DNA of 64,000 nucleotides. Source: Buxus sempervirens (taxonomy: Eukaryota; Streptophyta; Magnoliopsida; Buxales; Buxaceae). The DNA lies in contig OX387185.1 of the NCBI GenBank assembly GCA_947561395.2, forward strand, positions 23,503,866-23,567,865, in the 5' to 3' direction. Position 1 is the first letter of the stretch. Each line of letters begins with the position of its first letter. Made by a program: the position numbers and the translations under genes. The notes beneath the pieces are model-generated. The model saw only the letters and a program-made list of their open reading frames with translations, did not search any database and was not told where the DNA came from. Below, piece by piece: positions 24,543 through 36,180 of this stretch.

Positions 24543-26250
24543 CCAAACTGATCCGTGTACTTAGTCCCTCACACCGGAAACAGTGCATAGGCTGATCGGG
24601 TTGACATACCATAATAGTACCCCAATGACAATCTATACTCACATGATGCCTAAACAGCCAATCAATGACCAAAATCACATCGAACTCCCCAAAACTCAAC
24701 TCCACCAAGTCCCCTAGCAACTCCAAGGAACCTAACCGGATCATGCAGTCTCTAAATATAGTCTGTACTCTAGTCGTCTCTCCCAATGGTGTGTATACAA
24801 GCAACTCAGACTCAAGTGTGGCAGGAATGAGACCAATACGAAAAGCACAAGGAGGAGTAATAAAAGATCTAGAGGCACCCAAATCAAACAAACATACAGC
24901 CGATCTACCATGTATGAAAAGAATACCTCCAACAAGCTGTGGTGCATTCGGCTCCTCCTCTCGAGCCTCCTCAGTAAGTTCCACCTCCGGCTCATCCTCC
25001 TGAGCTGCTACAGCATACACCCTCGTCTGCTGCTGAGGACGTGGGGGTGGTGCCTGCTGCCTCTGTGGTGCTTGTCTACCCTGATATCCACCACTGCCCT
25101 GACCCTGTGACCTCAGCGGTGCTGGTAACGTTGGTGCTGGTCTGGGATACTGGAATCGTGGAGCATTAGCTGACCGGTTGTCTCCAGAAACTGTATTAAC
25201 GGTCCTAAGCAGCTGATATGTGGCCGGATGTGGGCATCCTGCCACCCGGTGACCGTGCTGACCACATCTGAAACATGCTCCTGGTGGTGCTACACAGGGA
25301 CCCGGAATATGGAATCTGCCACAGCTGAAACAGCCTCCATAACCCCTCCTATCTCTCTCTCCATAGGACCCAAAACCTCCGGTATCAATCCTCGGCCTTT
25401 TGTCCTTGTCTGGAATCCTTCGTGGCTCTGGAACACTAGGCTGCACTCTCCCTCTGCTCTGCTCTGCCCCCGAATCTCGAATCTCCCTCTCAACCCGTAG
25501 TGCTCTCCCAACCAGGTCAGAATACCTAGTGCACATCAATACTGAGACCATACGCCTGATATCAGCCCTCAACCCTCTCTCGAAATGCTGAGTGCGTCTC
25601 TGCTCGTCATGTACGATGTGGTGCGCAAATCAGGAAAGAACCGCGAATCGAGCCTCATACTGCGCCACGGTCAAAAAACCCTGAGAGATGTCCATGAACT
25701 CTCTCTCCTTCTGCAGCCTAACCACAGCAGAGAAATACTGCTTGTAGAAAACCTGCCTAAATTGGTCCCATGTCATCTGAATCCCCTCTGCAGTCCGCCT
25801 CCTCAAAGACTGCCACCAATGTTGGGCCTCGCCCTCTAGCGTGAAAGTGGCTAATCGCACCTTCCTGTCCTCTGGGCAATCCATGGTATCGAACATACGC
25901 TCAACTCTTGCCACCCAACTCTCTGCCTCTAAGGGATCTGGAACTCCATGGAAAGGTGGGGTGGTCAACTTCCTGAACTGATCAATGTCCCTCAATGACA
26001 ACTCCTCTCCCCTCTGCTGCTGATCCACATCTGCTCCATGACCATTTCTGTGGCCATTTCCGTTCCCATTTCCCATGTGACTCATCCTCTCCTCCCTCTC
26101 CAATGCAAGGAGGTTGGCAAGTGAGCCAACAGCAGCCCAAATATCCTCAACTGTAGGCGGAGCTCCTCGTGGAGGTGCAGGTGGCTACTCTTGCGGTATA
26201 TCCTCCTCTGGATATTCCATAGCTCTCGTGCGTCCGCCTCTGCCAGACAT
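24493..26250 (-). pseudogene. Element E gag and protease (broken)
   Basis: Starts at ATG 26250 (MSGRGGRTRAMEYPEED) with TAG at 26187-26185 and TGA at about 25632-25630; the frame then continues 25572-24493. The Retrotrans_gag domain (PFHGVPDPLEAESWVARVE .. WWQSL) precedes a zinc knuckle CFRCGQHGHRVAGC (CX2CX4HX4C). The aspartic protease region follows, but its catalytic D-S/T-G reads DLG (LFDLGASRSF), and the usual GMDWL-type end motif reads VIDWL. A frameshift between about 24500 and 24540 separates it from RT. Gag would form the capsid; the protease is probably dead even apart from the frame breaks. Confidence 0.88.
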
Positions 26251-26387
26251 GATTTCCTGTAAACAGAAAACACCACATTAGTTAGGAACTCTCTTCTAAA
26301 CCTCATGGTTCTATCTAGCGTACACACATTATTTCCCCAGGGTCTCCTAAGGTCATACTACCTAGGAACCTCTAATTCCAGCTTTAA

Positions 26388-26401
26388 GGTCATTGATACC
26401 A
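26388..26401 (-). promoter_or_regulatory. Primer-binding site of element E (tRNA-iMet type)
   Basis: On the minus strand TGGTATCAATGACC follows the 5' LTR after four bases. TGGTATCA is the core of the initiator tRNA-Met primer site typical of plant Ty3/gypsy elements; the remaining bases diverge from the consensus. Confidence 0.75.
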
Positions 26402-26405
26402 ACTC

Positions 26406-28610
26406 TGTAACGCCCCGGATCCGTGTTTTTCATTAAAGATATAACACGTCTCCCAGAGGGTTAGGTAAGGATCTCAATAATGGTGATCCCTGGATAATCA
26501 CACACAATTTATATCACATCAGAGTCCACAATCAAAATTCTCATCCAAACAATTTATAGAATCTTCAAATACATCAAATGGTTCCAATTTACTACCTTAT
26601 TACAATTCCCACAAAATTAATTGAACAAAGTTTAAGACTAAGCAACCTACTAGTCTAAGGTTGGTAGTAATAATCCTCCTCCCTATAGGTGTCAGTCGGA
26701 TCTACCCCAGTAGGCGCCTCACAACAAAGATCTGAAAAATAAAACAACGAGGGATGAGATACGAATATCTCAGCGAGTGACACATGCATACATAAATAGT
26801 TAACACAGTTACAAGACATGCTTCGATAAATAACCAACAATTTAAAACAACATATTTCCGATAACAACACAAAAAGGGTCAATGTCATGCATATTGTTAC
26901 ATTGATTAATTTACATGCTAAGTAGACACTCCACACCTCCATGTACACAGTTCCGGCCTACTCAGGGTATCAGACACTCTGAAATGACGGCCTACTCAGG
27001 GTATCGTCATCCAATGCCGGCCTACTCCGGGTATCGGCACTGACAACCAGGCCTACTCAGGGTATCTGGCTGCTCTACACTGGTCGTGGCAACACACAAG
27101 GCCATGCAATTTTACCAATAAACACATATCATCACATTACTAAGCTTAACAAGGATCCATGGGAAGCTAAACCCAACCGATAAATCACCAAATAAAACCC
27201 CGCATTCAGTACACACATCACAAGTTGTTCCAACCAGAACATCAACTCACACAAGTGTTCCAACCATAACAGTCATTCCTCACAAGGGTTCCAACCAGAA
27301 CAGTAATTCCTCACAAGTGTTCCAACCAGAACAGCAACTCACACAAATAAATAATCTTTACAACACATTTCAAAACTTGCCATTAAGAAAAAAGGGTTTA
27401 ATAAAATCTCAACCAAGTACAGTATTTAACCAAAGAGAATTAAAATAGAATCTTCTAGTATTTGGTATCCAGACATCACCTACAATTTGCCCTAAATTTG
27501 CCTTGGAAGCTCCTAAGAATTTCCAGAATTTATCTTTGATATTCTCATAGGTAACATTGTCTCTAGAGTCCTAAACAAGTCATTTGTTAAGTGCTTGAAA
27601 CCTCCTATCATCAAAATCCAACTTGGTTTACTCAAACAGGCAATTTGGCAAAGAAAAGGGACCATGCGCTCACCTCCTGAGGTAGGCGCGAGGTGGGCGG
27701 ATAGTCAATGGGCTAATTTTTTTGGTATGCGCCTACTCGACTTCAAGTGAGCCTGAGGTGAGCGGGAAGTGGGCGTGAGGTGGGTGCGAGGTGGGCGGAT
27801 CGATTTTAAGTGAGCGCGAGCTCGGCGGATAGTAACATTTGTCCTTGCGCTCACTACCCAAAGTGAGCGCCAGTGAGCGCCAAGTGGGCGGATACCCACT
27901 GTATTTTTCAAGTCTCTGTTAAATCCAGATCTCCAACGCTGGCCGAACGTTTTCGGTCTGTAATCATTCCTTTAGTCTCCTAATACCCCCAGAACACATT
28001 TAAACTAGTTTTGGAATTAATCCAACACACTTTTTATTTATCCTCATTCAGTTCTAAATAAAACCATCCCTCGGACTATCTCCGTCCAGAAAACAACTTA
28101 ATCTTTCATTCCACAAACATATGCATTCGAAGTAAAACTACGAATAATACGAAACCCAGGTTTTAAAAAGTGCCACTCACCTTTATACGCTTCCAAGTCT
28201 TGGCAACAGCAACCCCCGAAGAGCAAACCCCAACCAACCGTTCGTTCGTCTGGTTGCTATAGTCGCCCAGTTCATTTGATCACCAGAAGAAAAACCCTCC
28301 CGAAATTCTCGATCACGAACACTAAGCGGCCGGAACCTCCCCAGATCTTCTTCTCTCCCACGAAACCTAAGAAATCGCCAACCCTCTCAGTATTCTCGTA
28401 CTTGTATTAAGAGCAAAAACCCGAAAACCTAATTTTTTAGAGTATAAATACCTTTCGTAAATAAGTTTGCCACTCGACAACTTTAAATCTCTGATTTGGT
28501 GTGTGCTCACCCACCGAAAACTCCTACATCCACACACATTATTAGTTTAAATATTTATGATTATTATTTATTTTTCCCCTAAAATCATGAAAAATTCTTG
28601 GGGTTTTACA
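26406..28610 (-). repeat. 5' LTR of element E
   Basis: Near-identical partner of 19321-21529 (about 2% different by eye), with the same internal small arrays. On the + strand it starts TGTAACGCCCCGG and ends GGGGTTTTACA. It supplies the element's promoter on the minus strand, though I could not pin down a TATA box with confidence. Confidence 0.92.
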
Positions 28611-30790
28611 AACCAGCTCCCCAGCCATTGCCAATACCACCAGAGCAGCCGCCACCGGGTCTTCCACATTTGAACCTGTAGCCACCAGAGCAACCGATTC
28701 CACAACATTTGCCAGTTCAACCAGAGCAGCATTTATAGATTCCGGTACCCCTTGCCATACCACGGCAGCAATTAATGCCACAAGGAATGGGGACGAAGAA
28801 GAAGAATGGTACCGAGCACGGGAAGCAGCGGGCGTCATAGCCCAAATGTAAGCAGATTTGCAAGCGCTGAAAGAGCAAATGCAGAACGTGAATCGAGGTC
28901 CCATGCCAAAGGAAGCTTCATTGAATAGACTGGGATTTTTCCCTTATTTGCAACTTCCGCCAAAGTTTAAGTGCCTGGACTTTGTGAAGTTCGATGGAAG
29001 TGGCTGCGCACTGTCACACCTAAGGGCATACTATGGGGACATGTGTCAGTACACGTATGATGAGAGGATCATTATTTAGTCCTTTCAGCGTTCATTGATA
29101 GGCTTAGCGCAGAAATGGTTCGCCAGTCTGGACAGAAACCAGATCAGGACTTGGGATGACTTGGCAAGCACATTCCTTGAACACTTTAAGTTCAACACAG
29201 AGGTCTTGTCCACTTGGATGGAATTGCAAAAGATGACTAAGAAAAGCACTGAATCCATTCGTGAATATGCAAAGAGATGGCGGGAAATGGCTGGAATGGT
29301 TCAACCACCCATGTTGGAGAAAGAGATGGTGATACTATACATCTCGACGCTGGGGCAGCTATACTACACACTTTTGCTGGGGCAGTTTGCTGCAAGTTTC
29401 ACTGATCTTGTTGTAGTAGCAAACAGAATAGAGGATGGGGTGAAATCTGCCAGAGTAGCAGGCTTTACGACAGAACAGAGAAGAAGCCCTGCCAGTGGAA
29501 GAGGCATGGACAGAAAGAAAGAGGACGAGACTGTCAACTACGTCCAGCAGAATCTGCCCTTCCACTTTTCAGCACCCGACAAGAGAGAAATTCAGAATAG
29601 TGGCTAGGGGGCGCAATTCGCAGGGTGGCCGAGGTGGACCAAAGAGGAATTTCAAGCAAGGTTGAACAGGGTGTTCACACCCCTACTTTATCCTTTATCA
29701 GAATTGCTACCAACCCTATTGAAGAAAGGGTATTTACAGAAAAAGCAGCCGACTCAACAGCCATCCCACTGACGCTCCTACAATCCCAATGAATACTACG
29801 ACTACCACATGGGAGCCCGGGACATCATACCAATCGCTGCTGGGAACTGAAACATGATGTCCAGGATTTGATTGACAGCAAGCGAATTTTAGTCGATCCC
29901 CTAGTGACAACTCCCGCGACAGGGATCCAGACTAATCCGCTCCCAGATCACTCTAAGGCATTTACCAGAAACTCAGTGAATTAGGTGGACAGCGGTAAAA
30001 AGCAGTTTGACCCGTCAATACTGATCGGACAACCGGGGCAGGCAGTAAGGGTGCACTTTCAAATGGGAACCAAGTTGACGAGGACTGTTATTGCCAAAGA
30101 AAATGAAGAGAACACTCCGCTTGCTCTCCTTAAAGGAGTCAAAGCTGAAGAGGGGACAGATGCCTACATTTGTGCAATCGAGGATGAACCTCAGAGCAGT
30201 GAAGAGGTTACGGGGCCATGACGCCCAAAGCAATGCGGATGGATCAGTGATTCCCCGTCCCCTCCAAGTAGAGAAGGAGTAGGCAGTTCCGAAGGATTCT
30301 GGTTCCAAGATGAACCACAGGTCTCAGACTCATCGGTGGGTAGTTCAAGGGTGCCTCCTCGGATGTCTATTGAATGGCCGCCTGATTACGTATCCGTAGT
30401 CGCAGAGTCGGACTAGCACCTGTCACCCCTTTCAGATCACAACGCCCCCTCGTCTGATCAACATATAGGGCTCAGCCTCCCTCATGTCACAGTAGAAGGG
30501 GAGCCGCCATCCACTCCTAAACTCGCAAATCTGCCTGACCCGTATGAGAGCTCGGATGAATCCACCGATGTATAGAAAGACCTAGAAGACACATCCTCAG
30601 AGGAGAGTGACTAGGAAGAATCTGTCAACGCAATAATGGCTAGCAAAGTTGAGCCCGAGAAGATAGCTGAGGTCAGCAAGGAGAATTAATCACTACTAAG
30701 GAACTTGAGCTCTGTGCCCTTCGCTACCCGCAAGGCCAACTTTTAAAAGGAGGTTTCCTCTGCTCCTGATGCTTTTGTTATAATTGTTAA
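28611..30790 (+). pseudogene. Element A gag, remainder, and start of the protease-side region
   Basis: Continues the gag cut by E. It has a Pro/Gln-rich linker and then the acidic EEEEWYRAREA segment equivalent to D's EEEDWYRTQQA. The Tat-type gag core (LPPKFKCLDF .. GDMCQY .. REYAKRW .. VQPPMLEKE .. RIEDGV) runs about 28790-29460. Its longest open stretch is 29095-29607. Stops or slips near 28850, 29077, 29605 and many after 29700 break it. The zinc-knuckle part is degenerate (around 29800). Homology to D's gag-pol linker runs to about 30740 (NLSSVPFATRKA vs NWSSRPLATRKA). No RT follows. Confidence 0.8.
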
Positions 30791-31250
30791 GTGAACTTTT
30801 TAATTCTGTTATCTACATATGTAAAAAGAAAAACTTTTTGAAAAAATACAAGTGTTGGTCGATGATGACATTGCTCTGAGACCGCACCTTTTTTGGCAAT
30901 GACCATGATCATGGGAAAATGCTGAGGTGCTCAAAGGTATCTTCAGCTGGGTGCAACACACTGCTCCCATGAGGACCTTGACTGAGCCATAGGCAATCTT
31001 TCCTGATACATGCCTTGATTTTCCTTCCCAACCTATCTTTACACTGGGGCAGAATAACCCTTGAGAGAAGAGAAAGAAAAGAAAGAAGAGAGAAAGTGTC
31101 TAAACCAGCTAAGGGCCAAGGCCGGCTTTAACATCATGTCTTTAAGAAAGGATGAGAGGCCATCCTTCATACATCCTGAATTTTAAGAATCGCTAGTCAA
31201 AACACTTTGGGCTTCATCTTGTTATTCAAATACTCGTGTTGTGTCTAGCC
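30791..31250 (+). other. Element A 3' region, cut by element C
   Basis: T-rich junction, then untranslated sequence with no gene. 'gagaggccatcctt' (about 31150) also occurs in D's 3' UTR at 58583-58596. This supports a direct join of gag-side sequence to 3' UTR with the pol region missing. It ends at 31250 where C's LTR starts. The five bases before C are TAGCC. Confidence 0.6.
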
Positions 31251-31285
31251 TGTGCGCGCGTGGGAAACGCGGCACGGGGTAACTT

Positions 31286-31318
31286 CGGAGTCGCCACCGC
31301 CTGATGGGGTGCAGGCGG
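31286..31318 (-). promoter_or_regulatory. U5 hairpin and primer-site-like core, LTR C
   Basis: On the minus strand: stem CCGCCT (31318-31313) / AGGCGG (31302-31297), then TGGCGACTCCG (31296-31286). Same layout as B and, with a changed stem, A and D. Confidence 0.65.
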
Positions 31319-33632
31319 ACACCTGGGTGCCTAATCTTGTCTATTAGGGCTTTTTGGTCTGCGGCTTGAGATTCTAAGTCTGTTCTCGGTTGCGGTCTGG
31401 GGAAGTCCGTAGACACCCTAGTCCACCCCGTCGGATGACGGGTCTCGTGGGTTCCCTGATTTGAGTCAGTTCTCTTTTGGTTCTCACTCGGTTCCTAATC
31501 CAGCATGTAATTTAGTTAAGTCTCGGTGGGACCACCTGAGTGGTGTGGGTCCCTTTAGTTGATTTTATCTTTGCTTAACTTAATTGTCTGAGTCTGATTG
31601 GGTGGGCCCCGTTGAAAGGCCCACGGTGCCCTTGGTGGGCTTGACTAAGCCCACGTGTGCCCCTGGTGGGCCTCTGCCTAAGCCTAGGAGGTCCTTTGGG
31701 CTTAGGTTAATGAGTTGATTTTACTTAATTTGTTTAAGTTTGAACTTTTGGGTGATTTTCATGCAAAGGGTTAGACTGCATTGGTTGGCGGGCCCCAGGG
31801 TGGGCCCCCATGATGGTTTCCAAGGGTGCTTTGGAACTATTTTTATTTAGTTTTGCCAAGAATGGGCTAGTCACTGGGCTTGGGGCCCGTGATCCAGTTT
31901 TGGGCCTGAAAGCCCAAATTCCATGAAGTTAGGGCTTGAGCCCTTCACTTGGTTTGGTTAGTGGGCTTCGGCGGGCCCGATAGGCCCTTGCCCTAGGTCT
32001 CGGCCAAACCACGCAGTTTAAACATCATTCCACACATCAAGGCTCGGGTGTGCCGCATTGGGTTTGGCCCGCCCGGTTCAAATGGTTCATTTCACTTAAC
32101 TTATTCATTTGCATGCCTTTGAGCTTATCGGGCTTGGTGGGCCCCGTTGGAAGGCCCACTAGGGTACCAAGTTGGACCGGTGGTTTTGGTTCAAATCGCT
32201 CCCAAAAGTCGGCAAGACATCAAAACATACAAACAAACACATTTCTGGGTGTATCCGGCCTTGGTGGCCGGATACACATGGGCCCTAGGTGATCCGGCCT
32301 GAGTTGCCGGATCACCTTAAAATAGGCTTTTTTCGGGGTTTGGCCATTGGGGATGGTTTCCAGGGGTTCTAGGGGTCTTCTACAACCTGTGTGGGCCCCT
32401 GTGTGGGCCCACATTGGTTCAGGTTCAGGGGAGAAGCCCCATTTGGCTTCTCTTTTGGATTTTTAGCAAGGCAAATGAGTGGGCTGAAGGCAAGGAGCTT
32501 GCTGCCCTTCTCACTATCTTGGATCAAGCTTGTTACTACAGTGGGGACCAAAGTGTCCCTACTTGGTCTCTGGGACTTCACAAACAGCATGCACGAATCC
32601 CCGTAGCAATAACAAGACAAGAAGACTGAAAGCATACTCCGCACAATGAAATGCATGAACCTACTCTCATGTGCATCACACGGGGCAGCAGGTGCTTGGC
32701 TCCCCATTTATACAAATTAGGGTGCATGGCCGGGTTAGGAATGTCCTAACATGCTACTAGGATGGTGGGATAACTCGACAGCATACCCAATAATCACGAT
32801 AGCAAATAATTTACATGAAACAACCTAAGTAAGGCATGCTGTAGGAGGCTTGGGACAGCAACCAATGATGGAGGCTTCGTTGCTGTCCGCGGCAGTACTA
32901 TGGCAAAGGACATATCAATGTATCATTGGGAGGAGGGAATCATGCATTAATACATGGACAATCAACAACCCCCAAAGGGGGAAAGAGCGTGCATTACTAT
33001 CCCAAGATAGCAAACCGCAAGGGGGTAAGGGAACATGCTTACCACTTCGACCAACTCACCAACTAAGAAGGGAGACATACCAAACACCCTCAGCAGCAGC
33101 AAACGATTAGTAAAAAGAAACAAACAAAAAAGAATAGCAGCTTGCACGCGTGAGAAGCTAATCAAGCGTGTAAATACAGCGAGAAAGGCATGCTCATGGG
33201 ATTCTAGGATGCATGGCACTACACATGTAGAATCTAATAAGAAAGAAAAGCAAAGGAAGATTATCTAGCAAGATTTAAGCCTAGGCTTATTGCTCATCAC
33301 GAAGTCTCTACAGAAGGGAAAGAGAAGGGGGATTTATGGGGATACATTTGACTAAAAGCAGAGAAGAGACAAACCCCTCCTAGAGATGCTTAAAAGGAAA
33401 TCAAAACAGAAACTTATGAGCACTAAACTTACATAAGAAAAGGGACTCTCATGCTCCTACGGACCTATACGTGGACCGCTTGCCTCCGAAGGTCCCCATG
33501 CCATGCAAAAGAGCATAAAATGCATGCAATGCAGACACTAACCCCAGATTCGAGCTAGTGAAGGAGATACACAAAAGAAACTGTCGAGAATGCTCTCATT
33601 TTTATATATGTATAAGCAAATGTGCCAAAAAG

Positions 33633-33641
33633 ACTCACCTT
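33633..33641 (-). promoter_or_regulatory. Splice-donor-like site in LTR C
   Basis: The minus strand reads AAG^GTGAGT (exon end 33639, GT 33638-33637), a near-perfect plant donor, about 275 bp downstream of the TATA box. Confidence 0.5.
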
Positions 33642-33910
33642 GTGGTTCTTGGGTTGCTATGTAGTGTGGAAGCTCCTCCTTGAAGCTGGACAGCAACCAA
33701 AAGATTCTTCTCCTTGTGCGAACAGCACTTACACTCCTTCTCGTTGGGGTGTGAGTGCGGTCGAAGAAGAAAGGAGAAGGGTGGGAGGGCTTGAGATGGT
33801 GTGGGAAGGTGGTGGAGCCAAAGGAGCTCAAGAGAAGGTGGTTCGGATGGTGAAGGAAAGGGGAGAAAAAGGGTAAAAGCCAGCAACCATTGGAAAGGGG
33901 GCTGCTGCCC

Positions 33911-33919
33911 CCTTTTATA
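33911..33919 (-). promoter_or_regulatory. TATA box of LTR C
   Basis: The minus strand reads TATAAAAGG. It lies 11 bp downstream (minus-strand sense) of the nearest palindrome, as in B and D. Confidence 0.7.
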
Positions 33920-33930
33920 ACTTTCTTAAT

Positions 33931-34176
33931 GTATCCGGACTTGGAGTCCAGATACATTATATACCATGTGTATCCGGCCTCCAAGGCTGGATACACTAAG
34001 CTGCCTTTGTATCCGGTCTTGGAGTCCGGATACAAAACATAATAATTGGCAAAAATTAATTCCGCCGCGAATTTGTAGGGGAATCGGCGCGAATCTCGCC
34101 GAGCAAATCTTCGTATCCGGCCTTGAAGTCCGGATATACATAAGGGTATGTGTATCCGGTATATTTGACAGGATAC
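33931..34176 (-). promoter_or_regulatory. Five U3 palindromes upstream of the TATA box, LTR C
   Basis: Palindromes at 33931-33955, 33968-33996, 34009-34033, 34113-34139 and 34150-34176. Arms are GTATCCGG / CCGGATAC with inner pairs that change together: GGAC/GTCC in one copy, GGCC/GGC(T) in another. They are 25-29 bp long, the first three starting 37-41 bp apart. Confidence 0.7.
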
Positions 34177-34887
34177 AAATCAACAAATTACGGATTTGCC
34201 CTTCGACTTGACTGATTCGACCGATTTGACACTTTTGGATATCTACCGTACGAATTTTTGTTTAGTCCTTGAGATTTTTGGATATTCAAGATTTAGTCCC
34301 CGAGATATTTTGCTGTGGTGGCAGCCACGTGTGCAGCTCCTGCGCCACTTGTGCAGTTTCTGGCTTTTGCTGCCCGAAAACTTCGACAGCTCATATCTCT
34401 TTCATCTGATCTCCGATTTGAGCAAACTCAATTGCGTTGAACTCGTATCGGAGCCCTATATTCAATGACATAGGGTTAAGCACTTGGCACGGGGTTCGAG
34501 GAAAAGTCAACTTTCGACTCATCCTCAAGTTTGACCGCCCGCAGAACCCTCATCCGGACTCCAATTCCTGCACACCCAGTTGCGTTGGAACCATGTCGAG
34601 ATTCTTTATCCAATGGTATAGAGCAAGGTACTTGGCACGGAATTCGAGGAAAAGTCAACTCTCGGCTCTTCCTCAAGTTTGACCGCCCGCAGAACCCTCA
34701 TCCGGACTCCGATTCCTGCAAACCCAGTTGCGTTGGACTCGTGTCGGGATTCTCTATCCATTGAGATAAATCAAGGTGGCCAAATTTTATCTGATTAAAA
34801 GGTCAACTTTCCACTCCTCAGGGTTTGACTTTTTAGCCGGGTTTTGCATTTCCGGCTTGTTGGGAGCGCAAAAATGAGGTGCTTACA

Positions 34888-34900
34888 GCTGCCCCTCTTT
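34888..34900 (-). promoter_or_regulatory. Polypurine tract of element C
   Basis: The minus strand reads AAAGAGGGGCAGC directly before the LTR start TGTAAGC. It is identical to the tract of D (60408-60420). Confidence 0.8.
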
Positions 34901-36180
34901 GCCGGAGTCACCTTGCGGAGGAACGGCAAAGAGAAAAAGAATCTCATTTTTGCGCCCGGCATTTCTATCGACATGGTCGACGAGCTCGGTCCTTTGAAAT
35001 TTTTATGTTGAAAGGGAAGCGGCCAAATCATGTGGCGTCACTTCCTGGCTTCAGAGCTTCCTTACCCTTTGCTTTCGGGTTTCTGTAGGGCAACTCTTCA
35101 GCATGTAATTTAAGTTTGAAAGAGATTAGATTGGACTTGAGCTCGCCAACCTGTTTCGGCGTTGATGCCAGACACTTGACAATATTCTTTCCTTCTTGTT
35201 TGTTCCATTAAAGCTTTTAGGTGACTTCAGACTTCTGATCCATTTTGTGTCTTTTATTTGAAGCTTACTTGCATTTTTTTTTTTTTTAAGAATTTGATGG
35301 CCAAGGGTTGGGTTAGGATGTGGACCAAACGGAGAAAGGAGGAAGGAAGAGTGGAGGAGCTGCTGCTGTTGGTGAGGAGGTGCTTCCAGTGCTGTCCAGT
35401 GCCTCAAGGGAGCCCACACACCTACTCTACTCTATTTACAAAAGTGTGAAATCGAAAATTACAAGAGGGGCCATCTTGCCCGATGATATCTTCATTTATG
35501 CTCATTCTTCTTCATGCCTTGTCATTCCTTCATCTGCAGTGCTTTCTAGCTTGCTTTCCCTTTTGTAACGGCTCCCTAGCTTGGAGTGACTATTGCTGGG
35601 GATTGGGCAGGAATTTTTTCCTTATTTCCTCTTCTTTCGGGTCAAGCCTTGTTACTGACAAGCGTGGGAGTTCCCTGGGGAAGGATGCTCCACTGGGGAT
35701 AAGTGGGGATTTCTCACGCTGTCATTATTTCTTTGTAAGGCCTTTTTTCTTTTGCCCGGGCTTGAGTTCTTCATGCTTGTTCACGCCCTTGTCGAGTGCG
35801 AGAGACTCTGCTGAGGATTGAAGTTGGCTTGCCTTGTCTTTTTCGCTCTTCTTCGCGAAGCCTGCCTCTTCAGACTGGGTGAGGCTTGAGAAGTCTTCAT
35901 CGTCAGGCATCACTTGCTTGAGAGGACTCTACTGGGGATATGTGGGTGTTGCCTCTTATTTGCCGAAGGTCTTCCACTGGGGATTTTGGAGGGTATTATC
36001 CTCCGTTTACTGAAGGGACTCCACTGGGGATTTTTTTGGGGGGGGGGGGGGGAGACGTCTGTCATCCCCCTCTGGCTGCACCTTATCTCTTGGTATTGGG
36101 AGACATTTTGCTCCTCATTTCTTTGCTCATTTCTTTCTTTGTCTTCATTGTACCTGAAACTGCTTCTACCCATCTCTGAC
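34901..36180 (-). other. Element C 3' region with repeated tRNA-Arg-like motif
   Basis: No gene. On the minus strand it carries repeated copies of ATCCCCAGTGGAG or close variants, at about 35687-35700, 35801-35818, 35924-35939, 35969-35984 and 36015-36031. This motif is the complement of the tRNA-Arg primer-binding site and so matches the 3' end of that tRNA. A minus-strand open frame (35910-36206) is mainly a translation of these repeats. A G run at about 36037-36053 is simple sequence. Confidence 0.6.

Larger units (their letters stand above)
19321..28610 (-). mobile_element. Element E: Ty3/gypsy chromovirus (Tekay/Del-like), complete structure
   Basis: A 9,290-bp element on the minus strand with LTRs 19321-21529 and 26406-28610 (about 2.2 kb each). 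It has a primer site at 26388-26401, a polypurine tract beside 21530, and gag-pol between. Flanks are AACCG (19316-19320) and AACCA (28611-28615), a 5-bp duplication with one mismatch. By eye the LTRs differ at about 45-50 positions in 2.2 kb, roughly 2%. It sits in element A's gag. Coding sequence is broken by four stops and a frameshift. Confidence 0.93.
1158..31250 (+). mobile_element. Element A: Ogre/Tat-like Ty3/gypsy, gag only, heavily nested
   Basis: The oldest large element in the window. Order: 5' LTR (1158-13048, interrupted), tRNA-Arg primer site (about 13050), leader, 60-bp tandem array, gag remnant (19060-19320 and 28611 to about 30790), then a 3' region cut at 31250 by element C. 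No RT, RNase H or integrase is present. Homology to element D stops at a T-rich stretch near 30790, just ahead of where D's RT domain begins, and resumes only as 3' UTR-like sequence. Later insertions are the solo LTR 1653-4000, the LINE 6572-12682, solo LTR B 14981-18117 and chromovirus E 19321-28610. Its 3' LTR is not in the window. The five bases before the LTR are GAAGC (1153-1157). Confidence 0.75.
31251..34887 (-). repeat. 3' LTR of element C
   Basis: 3,637 bp. On the minus strand it starts TGTAAGCACCTCATTTTTGC and ends CGCGCGCACA. It matches LTR A and solo LTR B at both ends and in the middle ('ggcccaccaagg'-type phrases). It differs by having three rather than two copies of the U3 module (about 34380-34870), plus an extra pair of palindromes at 32249-32277 and 32288-32316. 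A TATA box and donor-like site are annotated separately. Open frames in it are short and unconvincing. Confidence 0.88.
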
